DNA of 38,657 bases from Desulfocapsa sp. (GTDB lineage Bacteria > Desulfobacterota > Desulfobulbia > Desulfobulbales > Desulfocapsaceae): positions 1 to 38,657 of the forward strand of contig JACDZF010000008.1 in assembly GCA_013426795.1 (NCBI GenBank). The letters are read 5' to 3'. Of the stretch, positions 20,867 to 29,750 are shown one piece after another (within the stretch, counting starts at the first letter, position 1; the number at the start of each line of letters is the position of its first letter). A program made the position numbers and the translations under genes. The notes under the pieces are model-generated. The model was not told the origin of the DNA, searched no databases, and saw only the letters and a list, made by a program, of their open reading frames with translations.

Positions 20867-21688
20867 ATGAGTATTAAAACATATAAACCGACATCTGCTG
20901 GCAAGCGACATCATGTGTCGATACAGAATACTGAGTTGTCTAAGAATGGCCCCGAGAAATCACTCCTTTCCAGCCTCTCTAAAAGTGGTGGTCGAAATAA
21001 TTACGGACGTATTACGACTAGGCATATTGGTGGCGGCCACAAGCGAAAATACCGAATCATAGATTTTAAGCGTAACAAAGTTAACATTAACGCTAAAGTT
21101 ATTTCCATTGAATATGATCCCAATCGCTCCGCTAATATAGCGCTGTTAAGCTATTTAGATGGAGAGAAAAACTATATCCTTGCCCCAGATGGAGTTGGAG
21201 TTGGAGATCAAATAATAGCTGGCGACAATGTTGATATCCAACCTGGGAATTGTTTGCCAATGATGAATATCCCTCTTGGTACTATTATTCATAATATAGA
21301 AATGAAGATAGGGAAGGGGGCACAGATGGTCAGGAGTGCTGGAACTTCCGCACAGTTAATGGCCAAGGAAGGGAATTTTGTCCTGGTTCGTTTGCCCTCT
21401 AATGAGGTGAGAAAATTCCATAAACTTTGTCGTGCCTGTATCGGTCAGGTCGGTAACAGAGAATTTGAAAGTCAGAAGTTGGGTAAAGCTGGACGAAGTC
21501 GCTGGCTGGGGGTTAGACCGTCGGTACGAGGCGTTGCGATGAACCCTGTTGATCATCCTATGGGTGGTGGTGAAGGTAAAAGTTCTGGTGGGCGTCATCC
21601 TTGTACTCCTTGGGGATATCCGACTAAAGGGTATAAAACCAGAACGAATAAGTCCACCGATAAATTTATTATTAAAAAGAGATCTTAA
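20867..21688 (+). CDS. rplB: 50S ribosomal protein L2
   Basis: L2 is needed for subunit association and peptidyl transferase assembly. The 273-aa product matches the E. coli length. It has [20 protein letters not shown] near the N-terminus and the near-invariant [20 protein letters not shown] near residues 224–243, which includes the functionally important histidine. A weak purine-rich stretch precedes the ATG. Followed by rpsS after 16 bp. Confidence 0.98.
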   Translation: MSIKTYKPTSAGKRHHVSIQNTELSKNGPEKSLLSSLSKSGGRNNYGRITTRHIGGGHKRKYRIIDFKRNKVNINAKVISIEYDPNRSANIALLSYLDGEKNYILAPDGVGVGDQIIAGDNVDIQPGNCLPMMNIPLGTIIHNIEMKIGKGAQMVRSAGTSAQLMAKEGNFVLVRLPSNEVRKFHKLCRACIGQVGNREFESQKLGKAGRSRWLGVRPSVRGVAMNPVDHPMGGGEGKSSGGRHPCTPWGYPTKGYKTRTNKSTDKFIIKKRS

Positions 21689-21704
21689 GTGTTGAAGGAG
21701 AATT

Positions 21705-21980
21705 ATGGCGCGTTCAGTAAAAAAAGGTCCATTTATAGATGACCATTTAATGAAAAAGGTTGAAAAAGCCATTGAGACTACTTCACGAAAAGTTATTAAA
21801 ACATGGTCTCGACGTTCTGATATTATACCTCAAATGGTTGGACTTACTTTTGCAGTCCACAATGGAAAGAAATTTATACCTGTTTTTGTATCGGATAACA
21901 TGGTTGGTCATAAGTTAGGTGAGTTTTCGCCAACTCGAACGTATTACGGACATACTGCAGACAAGAAGGGTAAAAAATAA
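21705..21980 (+). CDS. rpsS: 30S ribosomal protein S19
   Basis: S19 binds 16S rRNA in the 30S head together with S13 near the A site. The 91-aa product begins [20 protein letters not shown] and has the conserved [20 protein letters not shown] and [12 protein letters not shown] segments. AAGGAGA lies 5 nt before the ATG. Typical family length is 91–93 aa. Confidence 0.98.
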   Translation: MARSVKKGPFIDDHLMKKVEKAIETTSRKVIKTWSRRSDIIPQMVGLTFAVHNGKKFIPVFVSDNMVGHKLGEFSPTRTYYGHTADKKGKK

Positions 21981-22023
21981 TTTTTTATAAACTTCTTGGG
22001 AAGACTTATTGGGAGTAACTATT

Positions 22024-22356
22024 ATGGAAGCAAGGGCAGTAGCGAAAGGAACACGCATTTCAGCTCAAAAAGCAAGACTTGTAGCTGATGTTGTTAGGGG
22101 TATGAATGTTGATAAGGCGATAACTACTTTAACTTTTATGCCCAAAAAAGGGGCTCACATAATTCGAAAAGTATTAGATTCAGCCATCGCTAATGCAACC
22201 CAAAACGACAAAATTGATGTAGATAATTTATATATTAAAAAAATTTTTATTGATGGCGGGCCTTCTCTGAAACGAATAATGCCCAGGGCACAAGGGAGAG
22301 CGACTGGAATAATTAAAAGAACAAGTCATATTACTGTGATTTTAGAAGAACAATAG
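22024..22356 (+). CDS. rplV: 50S ribosomal protein L22
   Basis: L22 spans the 50S subunit and its beta-hairpin forms part of the exit-tunnel constriction. From the ATG at 22024 the product is 110 aa, the standard length. The GGGAG at 22011–22015, 8 nt upstream, supports this start over the in-frame TTG at 22009. Family features are the N-terminus MEARAVAKGTRISAQKARLV and the hairpin-tip region MPRAQGRATGIIKRTSHITV near the end. Confidence 0.97.
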   Translation: MEARAVAKGTRISAQKARLVADVVRGMNVDKAITTLTFMPKKGAHIIRKVLDSAIANATQNDKIDVDNLYIKKIFIDGGPSLKRIMPRAQGRATGIIKRTSHITVILEEQ

Positions 22357-22436
22357 CTTTACTTTGTTGTCAGGTATTGGTATTAACAGAAGTTTTTTAA
22401 CGATGTCAAAGTTAGTTTTATCAATGGAGGATTGTT

Positions 22437-23084
22437 TTGGGGCAGAAAGTTAATCCATTAGGAATGAGACTTAATATAACCCGAACTTGGGATTCGATCT
22501 GGTATGCAGATAAAAATTATTCTCATTTTCTTATAGAAGATCAAAAGATTAGAAAGTTTTTTAAAAAACGACTTGCTCATGCCAGTCTTTCCAAGGTAAT
22601 TCTCGAGCGTACTGGAGAAAAGGTTCGTGTTAAACTTTTCACTGCCAGGCCCGGTATTATTATAGGCAAGAAAGGTGCTGAGATTGAAATATTAAAAAAA
22701 GATTTAGAAAAACAGATAAATAGAACTGTTGTAATTGATATTCAGGAAATTCGAAGGCCTGAAGCTGATGCTAAATTAATAGCAGACAATGTAGCTGGCC
22801 AACTTGTACGAAGAGTGGCTTTCAGAAGGGCTATGAAAAAGGCTGTGAGCTCTGCTCTTCGCTTTGGTGTAAAGGGAATTAAGATTTCTTGTTCTGGCCG
22901 CCTGGGTGGCGCAGAAATGTCGCGTTGTGAGTGGATGAGAGAGGGAAGAGTTCCTTTGCATACACTCAGAGCTGATATTGATTATGCCCTCTCAGAAGCG
23001 AACACTACTTATGGGATTATTGGTGTTAAGGTTTGGATTTTCAATGGTGAAGTGTTAAGTGATTCTGAAGTGGCTATCGGCTAA
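22437..23084 (+). CDS. rpsC: 30S ribosomal protein S3
   Basis: S3 lines the mRNA entry channel and contributes helicase activity. The 215-aa protein begins [13 protein letters not shown], a near-universal bacterial start, which fixes the unusual TTG initiation codon at 22437. The GGAGG at 22426–22430 is 6 nt upstream. A KH domain with [14 protein letters not shown] lies near residues 73–86, and the C-terminal domain holds [20 protein letters not shown]. It follows rplV after 80 bp and precedes rplP. Confidence 0.97.
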   Translation: MGQKVNPLGMRLNITRTWDSIWYADKNYSHFLIEDQKIRKFFKKRLAHASLSKVILERTGEKVRVKLFTARPGIIIGKKGAEIEILKKDLEKQINRTVVIDIQEIRRPEADAKLIADNVAGQLVRRVAFRRAMKKAVSSALRFGVKGIKISCSGRLGGAEMSRCEWMREGRVPLHTLRADIDYALSEANTTYGIIGVKVWIFNGEVLSDSEVAIG

Positions 23085-23136
23085 GAATTATTGCTTCATT
23101 TATTGAAATTAAACGAAATTTAATGGAGTAATATAA

Positions 23137-23553
23137 ATGTTAAGTCCTAAAAAAGTCCTTCATAGAAAGGTGTTTAAGGGCCGTTTGACAGGGGTCGCTT
23201 TTCGAGGATCATCAATTTCGTTTGGAGATTATGGTCTTAAAGCGCTGGATTGTGGAAAGATGAGTGCTCGACAGATTGAAGCCGCACGTATTGCTGTAAA
23301 TCGTAAAATAAAACGTGGTGGAAAGGTCTGGATTAGAGTTTTTCCTGATAAACCTATTACGAAAAAACCCGCTGAAACTCGTATGGGTAAGGGTAAAGGC
23401 AATCCAGAGTATTGGGTAGCCCAGATACACCCAGGAAAAATGATTTTTGAAATTTCTGGTGTAGATGAAGAATTAGCGATGCGTGCCCTGACTCTCGCTG
23501 GCAATAAGTTACCCTTTGCCACAAAAGTTGTTTCCCGGAGAAATATGATATGA
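23137..23553 (+). CDS. rplP: 50S ribosomal protein L16
   Basis: L16 organises the A-site region and is needed late in 50S assembly. The 138-aa product begins [19 protein letters not shown] and has the loop [20 protein letters not shown] near residues 80–100, which includes the arginine hydroxylated by YcfD in E. coli. The stop codon overlaps the rpmC start as ATGA (23550–23553), so the two are translationally coupled. Confidence 0.97.
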   Translation: MLSPKKVLHRKVFKGRLTGVAFRGSSISFGDYGLKALDCGKMSARQIEAARIAVNRKIKRGGKVWIRVFPDKPITKKPAETRMGKGKGNPEYWVAQIHPGKMIFEISGVDEELAMRALTLAGNKLPFATKVVSRRNMI

Positions 23554-23741
23554 AAATTGTGGATCTGAGAAAAATGTCTTTGGAAGAACTTAATAAAAAG
23601 GAAGTTGAACTAAGAGAAGAAACGTCTAAGCTTTCGTTTCAACATAAGATTAGACCCCTCGAAAACACTTCACGTTTGTCTCTTCTTCGTAAGGATATTG
23701 CACGAATTCAGACCTTACGAGTACAGTCTTCTTTAAATTAA
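23550..23741 (+). CDS. rpmC: 50S ribosomal protein L29
   Basis: L29 is a small two-helix protein beside L23 at the exit tunnel. The 63-aa product, [17 protein letters not shown] onward, has the typical LRxM N-terminus and a central [15 protein letters not shown] stretch corresponding to the family's helix–turn–helix. It overlaps rplP by 4 bp. Length is typical (60–70 aa). Confidence 0.95.
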   Translation: MKIVDLRKMSLEELNKKEVELREETSKLSFQHKIRPLENTSRLSLLRKDIARIQTLRVQSSLN

Positions 23742-23800
23742 AATATTAAATATTTAATTTGTTTCAATTCTGCTTCCTATAACTTTGAATTAATAAAAAT

Positions 23801-24061
23801 ATGAGTGAGATAAATAAATCAAAAAAAACGAAAACTGGTTCTGTCGTAAGCGATAGAATGGAAAAAAGTATCGTTGTTAAGGTGGAGAGAAAAGTTCAGC
23901 ATCCACTGTATGGAAAGTTTGTTAAAAAATCCGTTAAATACATTGCTGATGATCCAGAAAATTTATGTAAAATTGGTGATTTAGTTCTTATTGAAGAGTG
24001 TCGTCCCTTGAGTAAAAGAAAACGCTGGCGCCTTAGAACCATATTAGAGCGGTCTGCATAA
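23801..24061 (+). CDS. rpsQ: 30S ribosomal protein S17
   Basis: S17 is an early-binding OB-fold protein of the 30S body. The 86-aa product contains KTGSVVSDRMEKSIVVKVER (residues 11–30) and the conserved HPLYGKFVKKSVKYIADDP and EECRPLSKRKRWRL segments. The ATG is preceded only by AT-rich sequence (TTAATAAAAAT) with no Shine–Dalgarno motif, unlike most neighbours, so initiation may depend on local unstructured RNA or on coupling. Confidence 0.96.
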   Translation: MSEINKSKKTKTGSVVSDRMEKSIVVKVERKVQHPLYGKFVKKSVKYIADDPENLCKIGDLVLIEECRPLSKRKRWRLRTILERSA

Positions 24062-24126
24062 TTTTTTTTATTTATATATTCTGAATAAATAGAGTGAATT
24101 GTTACTGATTAAAATCAGGTGAAATT

Positions 24127-24495
24127 ATGATACAAACAGAAACTGTCCTTAATGTTGCCGATAATTCTGGCGCCAGAAAGGTACTTTGTATGAGAGTACT
24201 TGGTGGATCACGAAAAAGGTATGCTTCAATTGGTGATATTATTATTGTAGCAGTCAAAGAAGCTATCCCGCACGCTAAGGTGAAAAAGGGAGATGTTGTG
24301 AAAGCGGTTATAGTTCGTACCGTGAAAGAGTTAAAACGTATGGATGATACCTGGGTAAAATTTGATGATAATGCTGCTGTGATTCTTTCAGGTAGCGGCG
24401 AGCCTTTAGGTACTCGTATTTTTGGGCCTGTCGCAAGGGAATTACGTAATCAAGGTTTTATGAAAATTATATCATTGGCTCCTGAAGTTTTATAA
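24127..24495 (+). CDS. rplN: 50S ribosomal protein L14
   Basis: L14 lies at the subunit interface and binds the silencing factor RsfS. The 122-aa product, [20 protein letters not shown] onward, includes [17 protein letters not shown] and ends with the invariant [24 protein letters not shown] provides the ribosome-binding site. Length equals the usual 122–123 aa. Confidence 0.98.
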   Translation: MIQTETVLNVADNSGARKVLCMRVLGGSRKRYASIGDIIIVAVKEAIPHAKVKKGDVVKAVIVRTVKELKRMDDTWVKFDDNAAVILSGSGEPLGTRIFGPVARELRNQGFMKIISLAPEVL

Positions 24496-24549
24496 TTTAA
24501 TCAATTTTTACGTATAGCATTATTCTTTAGAGATCAAAGGTATAAAAAA

Positions 24550-24885
24550 ATGTCGCAAGGTAAAACATATCTTAAAAAAAACGACCAGGTAGAAGTAATT
24601 ACCGGTAAAGACAAGGGCAGGGTTGGTAAAATTATTCGCGTTATGCCTGATAAAAATAAAGCTGTTGTGGAACGTGTTAATATGATTAAACGTCATAAAA
24701 AACCCACACAGATGAATCAACAGGGGCAAATCCTTGAAATTGAAGCACCTCTCCATGTTTCAAACTTACAGTTAATATGTCCTGCTTGTACCAAAACTGG
24801 TCGTATTGGAAAGCGTGTTCTTGATGATGGTGTCAAGATTCGTTTTTGTAAAAGCTGTGGTGAATCTGTTGATGCTAAGTCATAA
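24550..24885 (+). CDS. rplX: 50S ribosomal protein L24 with C-terminal zinc ribbon
   Basis: L24 is an assembly initiator near the tunnel exit. The 111-aa protein has the KOW motif ([18 protein letters not shown], about residues 14–31) and [12 protein letters not shown]. It ends in a zinc-ribbon-like extension with CPAC (about 77–80) and CKSC (about 102–105), which E. coli L24 lacks but many other bacteria carry. AAGG precedes the ATG. It stands between rplN and rplE in the canonical spc order. Confidence 0.96.
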   Translation: MSQGKTYLKKNDQVEVITGKDKGRVGKIIRVMPDKNKAVVERVNMIKRHKKPTQMNQQGQILEIEAPLHVSNLQLICPACTKTGRIGKRVLDDGVKIRFCKSCGESVDAKS

Positions 24886-24918
24886 TTTCTTTTAATGAAC
24901 TGATGTTAGAGGTTAGAA

Positions 24919-25458
24919 ATGGGTACGCTTAAAAAGTTCTATAATGAGACATGTATACCTTCTCTTAAAGAAGAATTTGGTTATAAGAATATTATGCAGG
25001 TTCCTAAAATTAAGAAAATAGTTCTTAATATGGGGTTGGGTGAAGCCGTTCAGAATCCAAAAATTATTGAAGGAGCTGTGGAAGAACTTTCAAGGATTGC
25101 CGGACAAAGAGCAGTTATAACCAGAGCTAAAAAATCAATTGCTGGGTTTAAGCTAAGAGAAGGGGTTGCAATTGGTTGTTGTGTTACTTTACGAGAAGAA
25201 CGTATGTATAATTTCTTCAGTAAGTTAGTAAATGTAGCACTGCCCAGAGTTAGAGATTTCCGGGGACTTTCTCCTAAATGGTTTGATGGCCGTGGAAATT
25301 ATTCAATGGGAATAAAGGAGCATATTATTTTTCCTGAAATCGACTATGACAAGATTGATAAAGTTAAAGGTTTTAACGTAACCATTGTTACTTCAGCCCC
25401 TACTAATCAGGAAGCTTATTCCCTTCTTAAATATTTAGGAATGCCTTTTAAAAAGTAG
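24919..25458 (+). CDS. rplE: 50S ribosomal protein L5
   Basis: L5 binds 5S rRNA and forms bridge B1b. The 179-aa product has [20 protein letters not shown] (about residues 29–48), the central [16 protein letters not shown], and [19 protein letters not shown] near the C-terminal third, all diagnostic. AGAGG precedes the ATG. Length is identical to E. coli (179 aa). Confidence 0.98.
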   Translation: MGTLKKFYNETCIPSLKEEFGYKNIMQVPKIKKIVLNMGLGEAVQNPKIIEGAVEELSRIAGQRAVITRAKKSIAGFKLREGVAIGCCVTLREERMYNFFSKLVNVALPRVRDFRGLSPKWFDGRGNYSMGIKEHIIFPEIDYDKIDKVKGFNVTIVTSAPTNQEAYSLLKYLGMPFKK

Positions 25459-25505
25459 GAGTTCTCATCTACGTTAAACTATAGATTTATTCATTGGAGG
25501 TTGTT

Positions 25506-25691
25506 TTGGCCAAGAAATCATTAATTGCAAAAGCAAGCCGAGAACCTAAGTTTAAGGTTAGAGGTTATAATAGGTGCCCACTTTGTGGGAGACCAAGAGC
25601 TTTTTTGAGAAAATTCGGTATGTGCAGAATTTGTTTTCGTGGATTAGCGTCTCATGGTGAGATTACTGGTGTCGTTAAATCTAGTTGGTAG
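25506..25691 (+). CDS. rpsN: 30S ribosomal protein S14, zinc-binding type
   Basis: S14 assembles late into the 30S head. From the TTG at 25506 the product is 61 aa, the length of the short zinc-binding (type Z) form. Two CxxC pairs, CPLC and CRIC, surround RAFLRKFGM. The start is TTG with GGAGG (25496–25500) 6 nt upstream; an in-frame TTG at 25494 overlaps that ribosome-binding site and would add four residues not typical of the family (M)AKKSLIAKA start. Confidence 0.96.
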   Translation: MAKKSLIAKASREPKFKVRGYNRCPLCGRPRAFLRKFGMCRICFRGLASHGEITGVVKSSW

Positions 25692-25745
25692 ATTTGATTG
25701 GAGATCTGAAATTATTAGTTTTTTACAAATAAAGGAGTACTCACC

Positions 25746-26144
25746 ATGTCCATGAGTGATCCAGTGGCAGACATGTTAACCCGGGTAAGAAACGCCGTGA
25801 TGGTTAAGTTTGAAAGCGTTCAGATGCCTAAATCTAACGTCAAGGTTAGTATAGCTAAAGTGCTAAAAGATGAAGGTTTTATTTCAGACTATAAACTGTC
25901 TGATGATGGCGTTCAGGGTACTTTGACTATTTATCTAAAATATGGTGCGAATAAAGAGCCCGTAATTTTAGGAATTAAGCGAATTAGTAAGCCTGGACTG
26001 CGGAAGTACGTGAAAGCTGATAAAATTTCCAAAGTGTTGAGCGGATTAGGTATAGCAATAATTTCAACTTCAATTGGAATTGTTACTGATAAAACTGCAC
26101 GTGAGAATAATACAGGTGGAGAAATACTTTGTGAGGTTTGGTAA
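25746..26144 (+). CDS. rpsH: 30S ribosomal protein S8
   Basis: S8 is a primary 16S rRNA binder and, in E. coli, the translational repressor of the spc operon. The 132-aa product begins [18 protein letters not shown] and ends in the conserved [22 protein letters not shown]. Two in-frame ATGs lie at 25746 and 25752; the first is chosen because AGGAG (25733–25737) is 8 nt from it and 14 nt from the second. rplF follows closely. Confidence 0.97.
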   Translation: MSMSDPVADMLTRVRNAVMVKFESVQMPKSNVKVSIAKVLKDEGFISDYKLSDDGVQGTLTIYLKYGANKEPVILGIKRISKPGLRKYVKADKISKVLSGLGIAIISTSIGIVTDKTARENNTGGEILCEVW

Positions 26145-26170
26145 CAAGCCCACAAATAATGGAGGTACAT

Positions 26171-26713
26171 ATGTCTCGTATTGGAAAACAACCTATTTCA
26201 TTGCCGAATGGTGTTTCTATCGTTATCGACGGGCAACTGATTTCTGTTCAAGGTTCTAAGGGGTTATTGCAGAGAGTTGTGCGCGATGAAATTAAGATTG
26301 AACAAATATCAGATGAACTGTTCGTTAATACACACGAAGATGGGCCCAAATTCAGCGCTTTTCGTGGTTTGTTTCGCAGTCTGTTGAATAATATGGTGGT
26401 TGGTGTTCATGAAGGTTTTAAGAAAATATTACTTGTAGAAGGTGTTGGGTATAAAGCGAATGTAATTGATAATACACTAACTTTAAATGTTGGGTATTCG
26501 AATCCAGTTGATTTCATTCTGCCTGAAGGTGTAAAAGCCACTGTCGAGAATAATAATAAAATACATCTTGAATCTATTGATAAAGAATTGCTTGGCTTAA
26601 CTGCTTCGAAGATTCGGGCTATACGCAAGCCAGAACCGTATAAAGGAAAAGGTATACGGTATTCAGACGAGCATATAGTGCGGAAGGTCGGAAAGTCAGC
26701 TGGTAAGAAATAA
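26171..26713 (+). CDS. rplF: 50S ribosomal protein L6
   Basis: L6 lies near the sarcin–ricin loop at the factor-binding site. The ATG at 26171 gives 180 aa and the family start MSRIGKQPISLPNGV; the longer in-frame reading from 26138 overlaps rpsH and adds unrelated residues. GGAGG (26161–26165) is 5 nt upstream. The C-terminal signature KPEPYKGKGIRYSDEHIVRK is present. Confidence 0.97.
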   Translation: MSRIGKQPISLPNGVSIVIDGQLISVQGSKGLLQRVVRDEIKIEQISDELFVNTHEDGPKFSAFRGLFRSLLNNMVVGVHEGFKKILLVEGVGYKANVIDNTLTLNVGYSNPVDFILPEGVKATVENNNKIHLESIDKELLGLTASKIRAIRKPEPYKGKGIRYSDEHIVRKVGKSAGKK

Positions 26714-26753
26714 TTTTTGGTTAATACAGTTTATATTATAATGGTGTTAAATT

Positions 26754-27119
26754 ATGGGGAAAACCAATCCTAGATCTATAGCTCGAGTAAAACGAGTAAG
26801 TCGTATCCGGAAGAAAATAGTAGGAACGACCGAGCGCCCACGACTAAGGGTTTTTAAAAGTAGTAAGCACATATATGCCCAGATTATTGATGATTCTGTT
26901 GGTATGACTCTTGCCTATATGTCATCATTAGATAAAGAGTTTGATAATGCTGATGTAAAAGGTAAAATTGGTACCGCAGAAAAAGTAGGAGAGCTCCTGG
27001 CTATACGTGCGAAGGCATTTGGTATTGAAAAAGTTGTTTTTGATCGTGGCGGTTTTATCTATCATGGTCGCATTAAAGCTGTTTCTGATGGTGCTCGCAA
27101 GAATGGGTTACAATTTTAA
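26754..27119 (+). CDS. rplR: 50S ribosomal protein L18
   Basis: L18 binds 5S rRNA with L5. The 121-aa protein shows the family pattern: basic N-terminus ([20 protein letters not shown]), [18 protein letters not shown], and the C-terminal [20 protein letters not shown]. No strong Shine–Dalgarno sequence is seen before the ATG. It lies in the canonical L6–L18–S5 order. Confidence 0.97.
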   Translation: MGKTNPRSIARVKRVSRIRKKIVGTTERPRLRVFKSSKHIYAQIIDDSVGMTLAYMSSLDKEFDNADVKGKIGTAEKVGELLAIRAKAFGIEKVVFDRGGFIYHGRIKAVSDGARKNGLQF

Positions 27120-27148
27120 TAAACACATAATAATTAGGAGGTTGTCTC

Positions 27149-27661
27149 TTGTCTGATTTTAAACGTTCCAAGAGTGAAACACCTGAGGAACTAATTGAAA
27201 AAATTGTTTTTATCAACAGGGTTGCTAAAGTTGTAAAGGGTGGACGTCGGTTTAGCTTTAGTGCCATTGTTGTTGTTGGAAATGGTAACGGTAAAGTAGG
27301 GTACGGTTTAGGAAAAGCAAATCAGGTGCCTGATGCTATTCGTAAAGGTGTAGAGCAAGCCAAAAAAGATATGGTAACCGTTTCCTTGACAGAATTTTCA
27401 ATTCCTCACACGATTATTGGTAAGTATGGCGCTGGGTGTGTACTTTTAAAGCCTGCCTCTGAAGGTACTGGCGTGATTGCTGGTGGTCCTGTTCGTGCGG
27501 TGCTGGAAGCTGTTGGAGTTACAAATATTTTGACTAAATGTTTGGGGTCGAACAATCCTCACAATATGGTAAAAGCTACTATGAGTGGATTGAGAAGCTT
27601 ACGATCTCCGCAAAGCATAGCAAATTTGCGTGGTAAAAGTTTAGAAGAAATATCCGCTTAG
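27149..27661 (+). CDS. rpsE: 30S ribosomal protein S5
   Basis: S5 lines the mRNA entrance and influences accuracy. The 170-aa product starts at TTG (27149) with AGGAGG (27136–27141) 7 nt upstream; no closer ATG exists. The double-stranded-RNA-binding-type N-domain has [20 protein letters not shown], and [20 protein letters not shown] is present in the C-domain. It is followed by a terminator-like hairpin before rpmD. Confidence 0.97.
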   Translation: MSDFKRSKSETPEELIEKIVFINRVAKVVKGGRRFSFSAIVVVGNGNGKVGYGLGKANQVPDAIRKGVEQAKKDMVTVSLTEFSIPHTIIGKYGAGCVLLKPASEGTGVIAGGPVRAVLEAVGVTNILTKCLGSNNPHNMVKATMSGLRSLRSPQSIANLRGKSLEEISA

Positions 27662-27667
27662 TTACAG

Positions 27668-27715
27668 CACATTTTCCTTATTTATTTTTTACTTTAAGGA
27701 TATGTGTTTTTTTTT
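27668..27715 (+). terminator. Terminator-like hairpin between rpsE and rpmD
   Basis: CACAT (27668–27672) pairs with ATGTG (27702–27706) and TCCTTA (27675–27680) with TAAGGA (27695–27700), an 11-bp stem with a small internal loop and a 14-nt loop. The 3' arm runs straight into nine Ts (27707–27715). This is the shape of an intrinsic terminator, lying inside the spc genes. Since all downstream genes are essential, it is probably a partial attenuator or a 3'-end processing stop. Confidence 0.6.
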
Positions 27716-27745
27716 GTATTTTTATAAACTTAAAAAGGTAAAAAA

Positions 27746-27928
27746 ATGACCGATTCAATTACTTATACTTTGGTCAAAAGTGGGATTGGCAGTACTCAAA
27801 AAATCAGAGCTACTCTCATAGGATTAGGATTGAACAAGATGCAGAAAACCGTTACTCGCAAAAATACCCCTGAAATTATGGGGATGTTGAACAAGGTTGG
27901 TCATCTTATTCGTATCAAGGAGCTATAA
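27746..27928 (+). CDS. rpmD: 50S ribosomal protein L30
   Basis: L30 is a small peripheral 50S protein. The 60-aa product, with [20 protein letters not shown] and the later [11 protein letters not shown], matches the short bacterial form in both length and pattern. AAGG precedes the ATG. Its stop lies 1 nt before the rplO ATG, so translation is probably coupled. It is the first gene after the hairpin at 27668–27715. Confidence 0.96.
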   Translation: MTDSITYTLVKSGIGSTQKIRATLIGLGLNKMQKTVTRKNTPEIMGMLNKVGHLIRIKEL

Positions 27929-27929
27929 A

Positions 27930-28379
27930 ATGATATCTTTAGCCAATCTCTCACCAAACGCAGGATCTAATCGCAAGAGAAAGCGTGTTGGGCGTGGCCC
28001 CGGTTCTGGGCGTGGTAAAACTGCAACACGAGGCCATAAAGGTGCTAATTCCCGTTCTGGTGCATCTATTCGACCTGGATTTGAAGGTGGTCAGATGCCA
28101 TTGCAACGTCGGCTCCCCAAACGTGGTTTTCATAGTAAATTTAAAATTAAATATTCCATTGTTTCCTTATCTCAACTGGATGCTCTTGATGTGACCGGCG
28201 ATATTAATGCAGAGGTACTCTTTCGCGCAGGTTTGGTGAAAAAAGACCAACCCATTAAGGTGTTAGCCAACGGAGACATCACAAAAGCGATCGTTCTTTC
28301 CATTGATAAGATTAGCCAGGAAGCAAAAGCTAAGATTGAGTCAGTCGGTGGTAGCGTTTCTGAATGTAATTCTATTTAA
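27930..28379 (+). CDS. rplO: 50S ribosomal protein L15
   Basis: L15 is a late-assembly 50S protein with a long basic extension. The ATG at 27930 gives 149 aa beginning [20 protein letters not shown]; the earlier in-frame GTG at 27897 lies inside rpmD. AAGGAG (27917–27922) is 7 nt upstream. The Gly/Arg-rich tract [18 protein letters not shown] (about residues 22–39) and [17 protein letters not shown] are hallmarks. Confidence 0.97.
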   Translation: MISLANLSPNAGSNRKRKRVGRGPGSGRGKTATRGHKGANSRSGASIRPGFEGGQMPLQRRLPKRGFHSKFKIKYSIVSLSQLDALDVTGDINAEVLFRAGLVKKDQPIKVLANGDITKAIVLSIDKISQEAKAKIESVGGSVSECNSI

Positions 28380-28445
28380 TTCTAAACTGTTAACATGAAT
28401 AGTTTGTGCTCTTTTTTGTTCTTAAGTTACGTATAGGTTGAATTA

Positions 28446-29750
28446 ATGAGTGGATTACAGAGTGCGGCCAACATACCTGAGCTAAGAAAGAGATTGTTTT
28501 TTACCTTAGCGATGCTCGCTGTCTATCGTATGGGGGTTCAGATACCTACACCTGGAATTAATGGTGAAGCGGTGGCGGCTTTTTTCCTCCAGCATGCCGG
28601 ATCATTGTTTGGAATGTTTAATATGTTTTCAGGTGGTGCCTTGAGCAATTTCTCAATTTTTGCTCTGGGTATAATGCCCTATATCAGTGCCTCCATAATC
28701 ATTCAGCTTCTAACTGTGGTGGTTCCACAATTAGAAGCCTTGTCAAAAGAAGGTGAATCCGGACGAAGAAAAATTACGCAGTATACACGTTACGGTACCG
28801 TCGGATTGAGCATTGTTCAAAGCTTATTCATCAGTGCCGGGCTTGAGAGCATGACTGGGCCAGGTGGAGAAATAATTGTTCTCGTTCCTGGCCTTCAGTT
28901 TAAGTTGATGACGATGCTCACGTTGACATCTGGAACAGCATTTATAATGTGGCTTGGCGAACAAATGACAGAGCGTGGCATTGGCAATGGAATGTCATTA
29001 ATAATTTTTGCGGGTATTGTTGCGAGCGGTCCTGCTGCTGTAATAAATTCAATACAGCTCATTAAAGCAGGAGAAATTGGCCTTTTCTTTATACCCTTCA
29101 TTATAGCTTTTATGCTTGCAGTGGTTGCCTTTATAGTTTTTTTTGAAACTGCTCAACGGCGTATTCCTATACAATATGCCAAGCGTGTAGTAGGCAGAAA
29201 AGTTTTTGGAGGACAAAGTTCTCATTTACCCCTAAAAATAAATATTTCCGGTGTGATTCCTCCAATTTTTGCCTCATCAATTATGATGTTTCCTGCAACC
29301 ATAGGAAGTTTTATTCAGATTGAGTGGGTTCAACAAGTCTCTGCCGCACTGTCTCCCGGGACGGTCTATTATTATATAATGTTTGTTGGAATGATTGTTT
29401 TCTTTTGTTTTTTTTATACGGCTGTGACATTTAAGCCCGATGATGTTGCGGAAAATTTGAAAAAAAATGGTGGATTTGTTCCTGGAATTCGACCTGGTAA
29501 AAAAACTGCAGAATTTATAGATAAGGCATTAACTCGACTCACTGTCGTAGGGTCAATTTATTTAAGTGTTGTTTGTGTCTTGCCAACTCTTTTGATGACT
29601 AGATTTAACCTTCCATTTTATTTTGGTGGGACAGCCCTTCTGATCGTTGTCGGTGTAGCTATTGATACGATGTCTCAAATAGAATCACATCTTGTAATGC
29701 GCAATTATGAGGGCTTTATGAAGGCTGGTAAAATTCAAGGACGTAGGTAG
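28446..29750 (+). CDS. secY: Preprotein translocase subunit SecY
   Basis: SecY is the pore of the Sec translocon in the inner membrane. The 434-aa product begins with the typical AANIPELRKRLFFTLAMLAVYR and has ten predictable hydrophobic segments. The plug-region FNMFSGGALSNFSIFALGIMP, the cytoplasmic loop RIPIQYAKRVVGRK and the C-terminal loop with KKNGGFVPGIRPG are family motifs. A modest AGG lies before the ATG. Its partner secE is at 2241–2495. There is no adk after it; map follows directly, overlapping by one base. Confidence 0.98.
   Translation: MSGLQSAANIPELRKRLFFTLAMLAVYRMGVQIPTPGINGEAVAAFFLQHAGSLFGMFNMFSGGALSNFSIFALGIMPYISASIIIQLLTVVVPQLEALSKEGESGRRKITQYTRYGTVGLSIVQSLFISAGLESMTGPGGEIIVLVPGLQFKLMTMLTLTSGTAFIMWLGEQMTERGIGNGMSLIIFAGIVASGPAAVINSIQLIKAGEIGLFFIPFIIAFMLAVVAFIVFFETAQRRIPIQYAKRVVGRKVFGGQSSHLPLKINISGVIPPIFASSIMMFPATIGSFIQIEWVQQVSAALSPGTVYYYIMFVGMIVFFCFFYTAVTFKPDDVAENLKKNGGFVPGIRPGKKTAEFIDKALTRLTVVGSIYLSVVCVLPTLLMTRFNLPFYFGGTALLIVVGVAIDTMSQIESHLVMRNYEGFMKAGKIQGRR

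Noticed and set aside
23742..23765. AT-only palindrome between rpmC and rpsQ
   Set aside because: AATATTAAATATT-type symmetry is expected by chance in such AT-rich spacer.
28384..28420. AAACT/AGTTT hairpin with later Ts between rplO and secY
   Set aside because: Five weak pairs around a 12-nt loop, and the T-run is several bases away; not a credible terminator.
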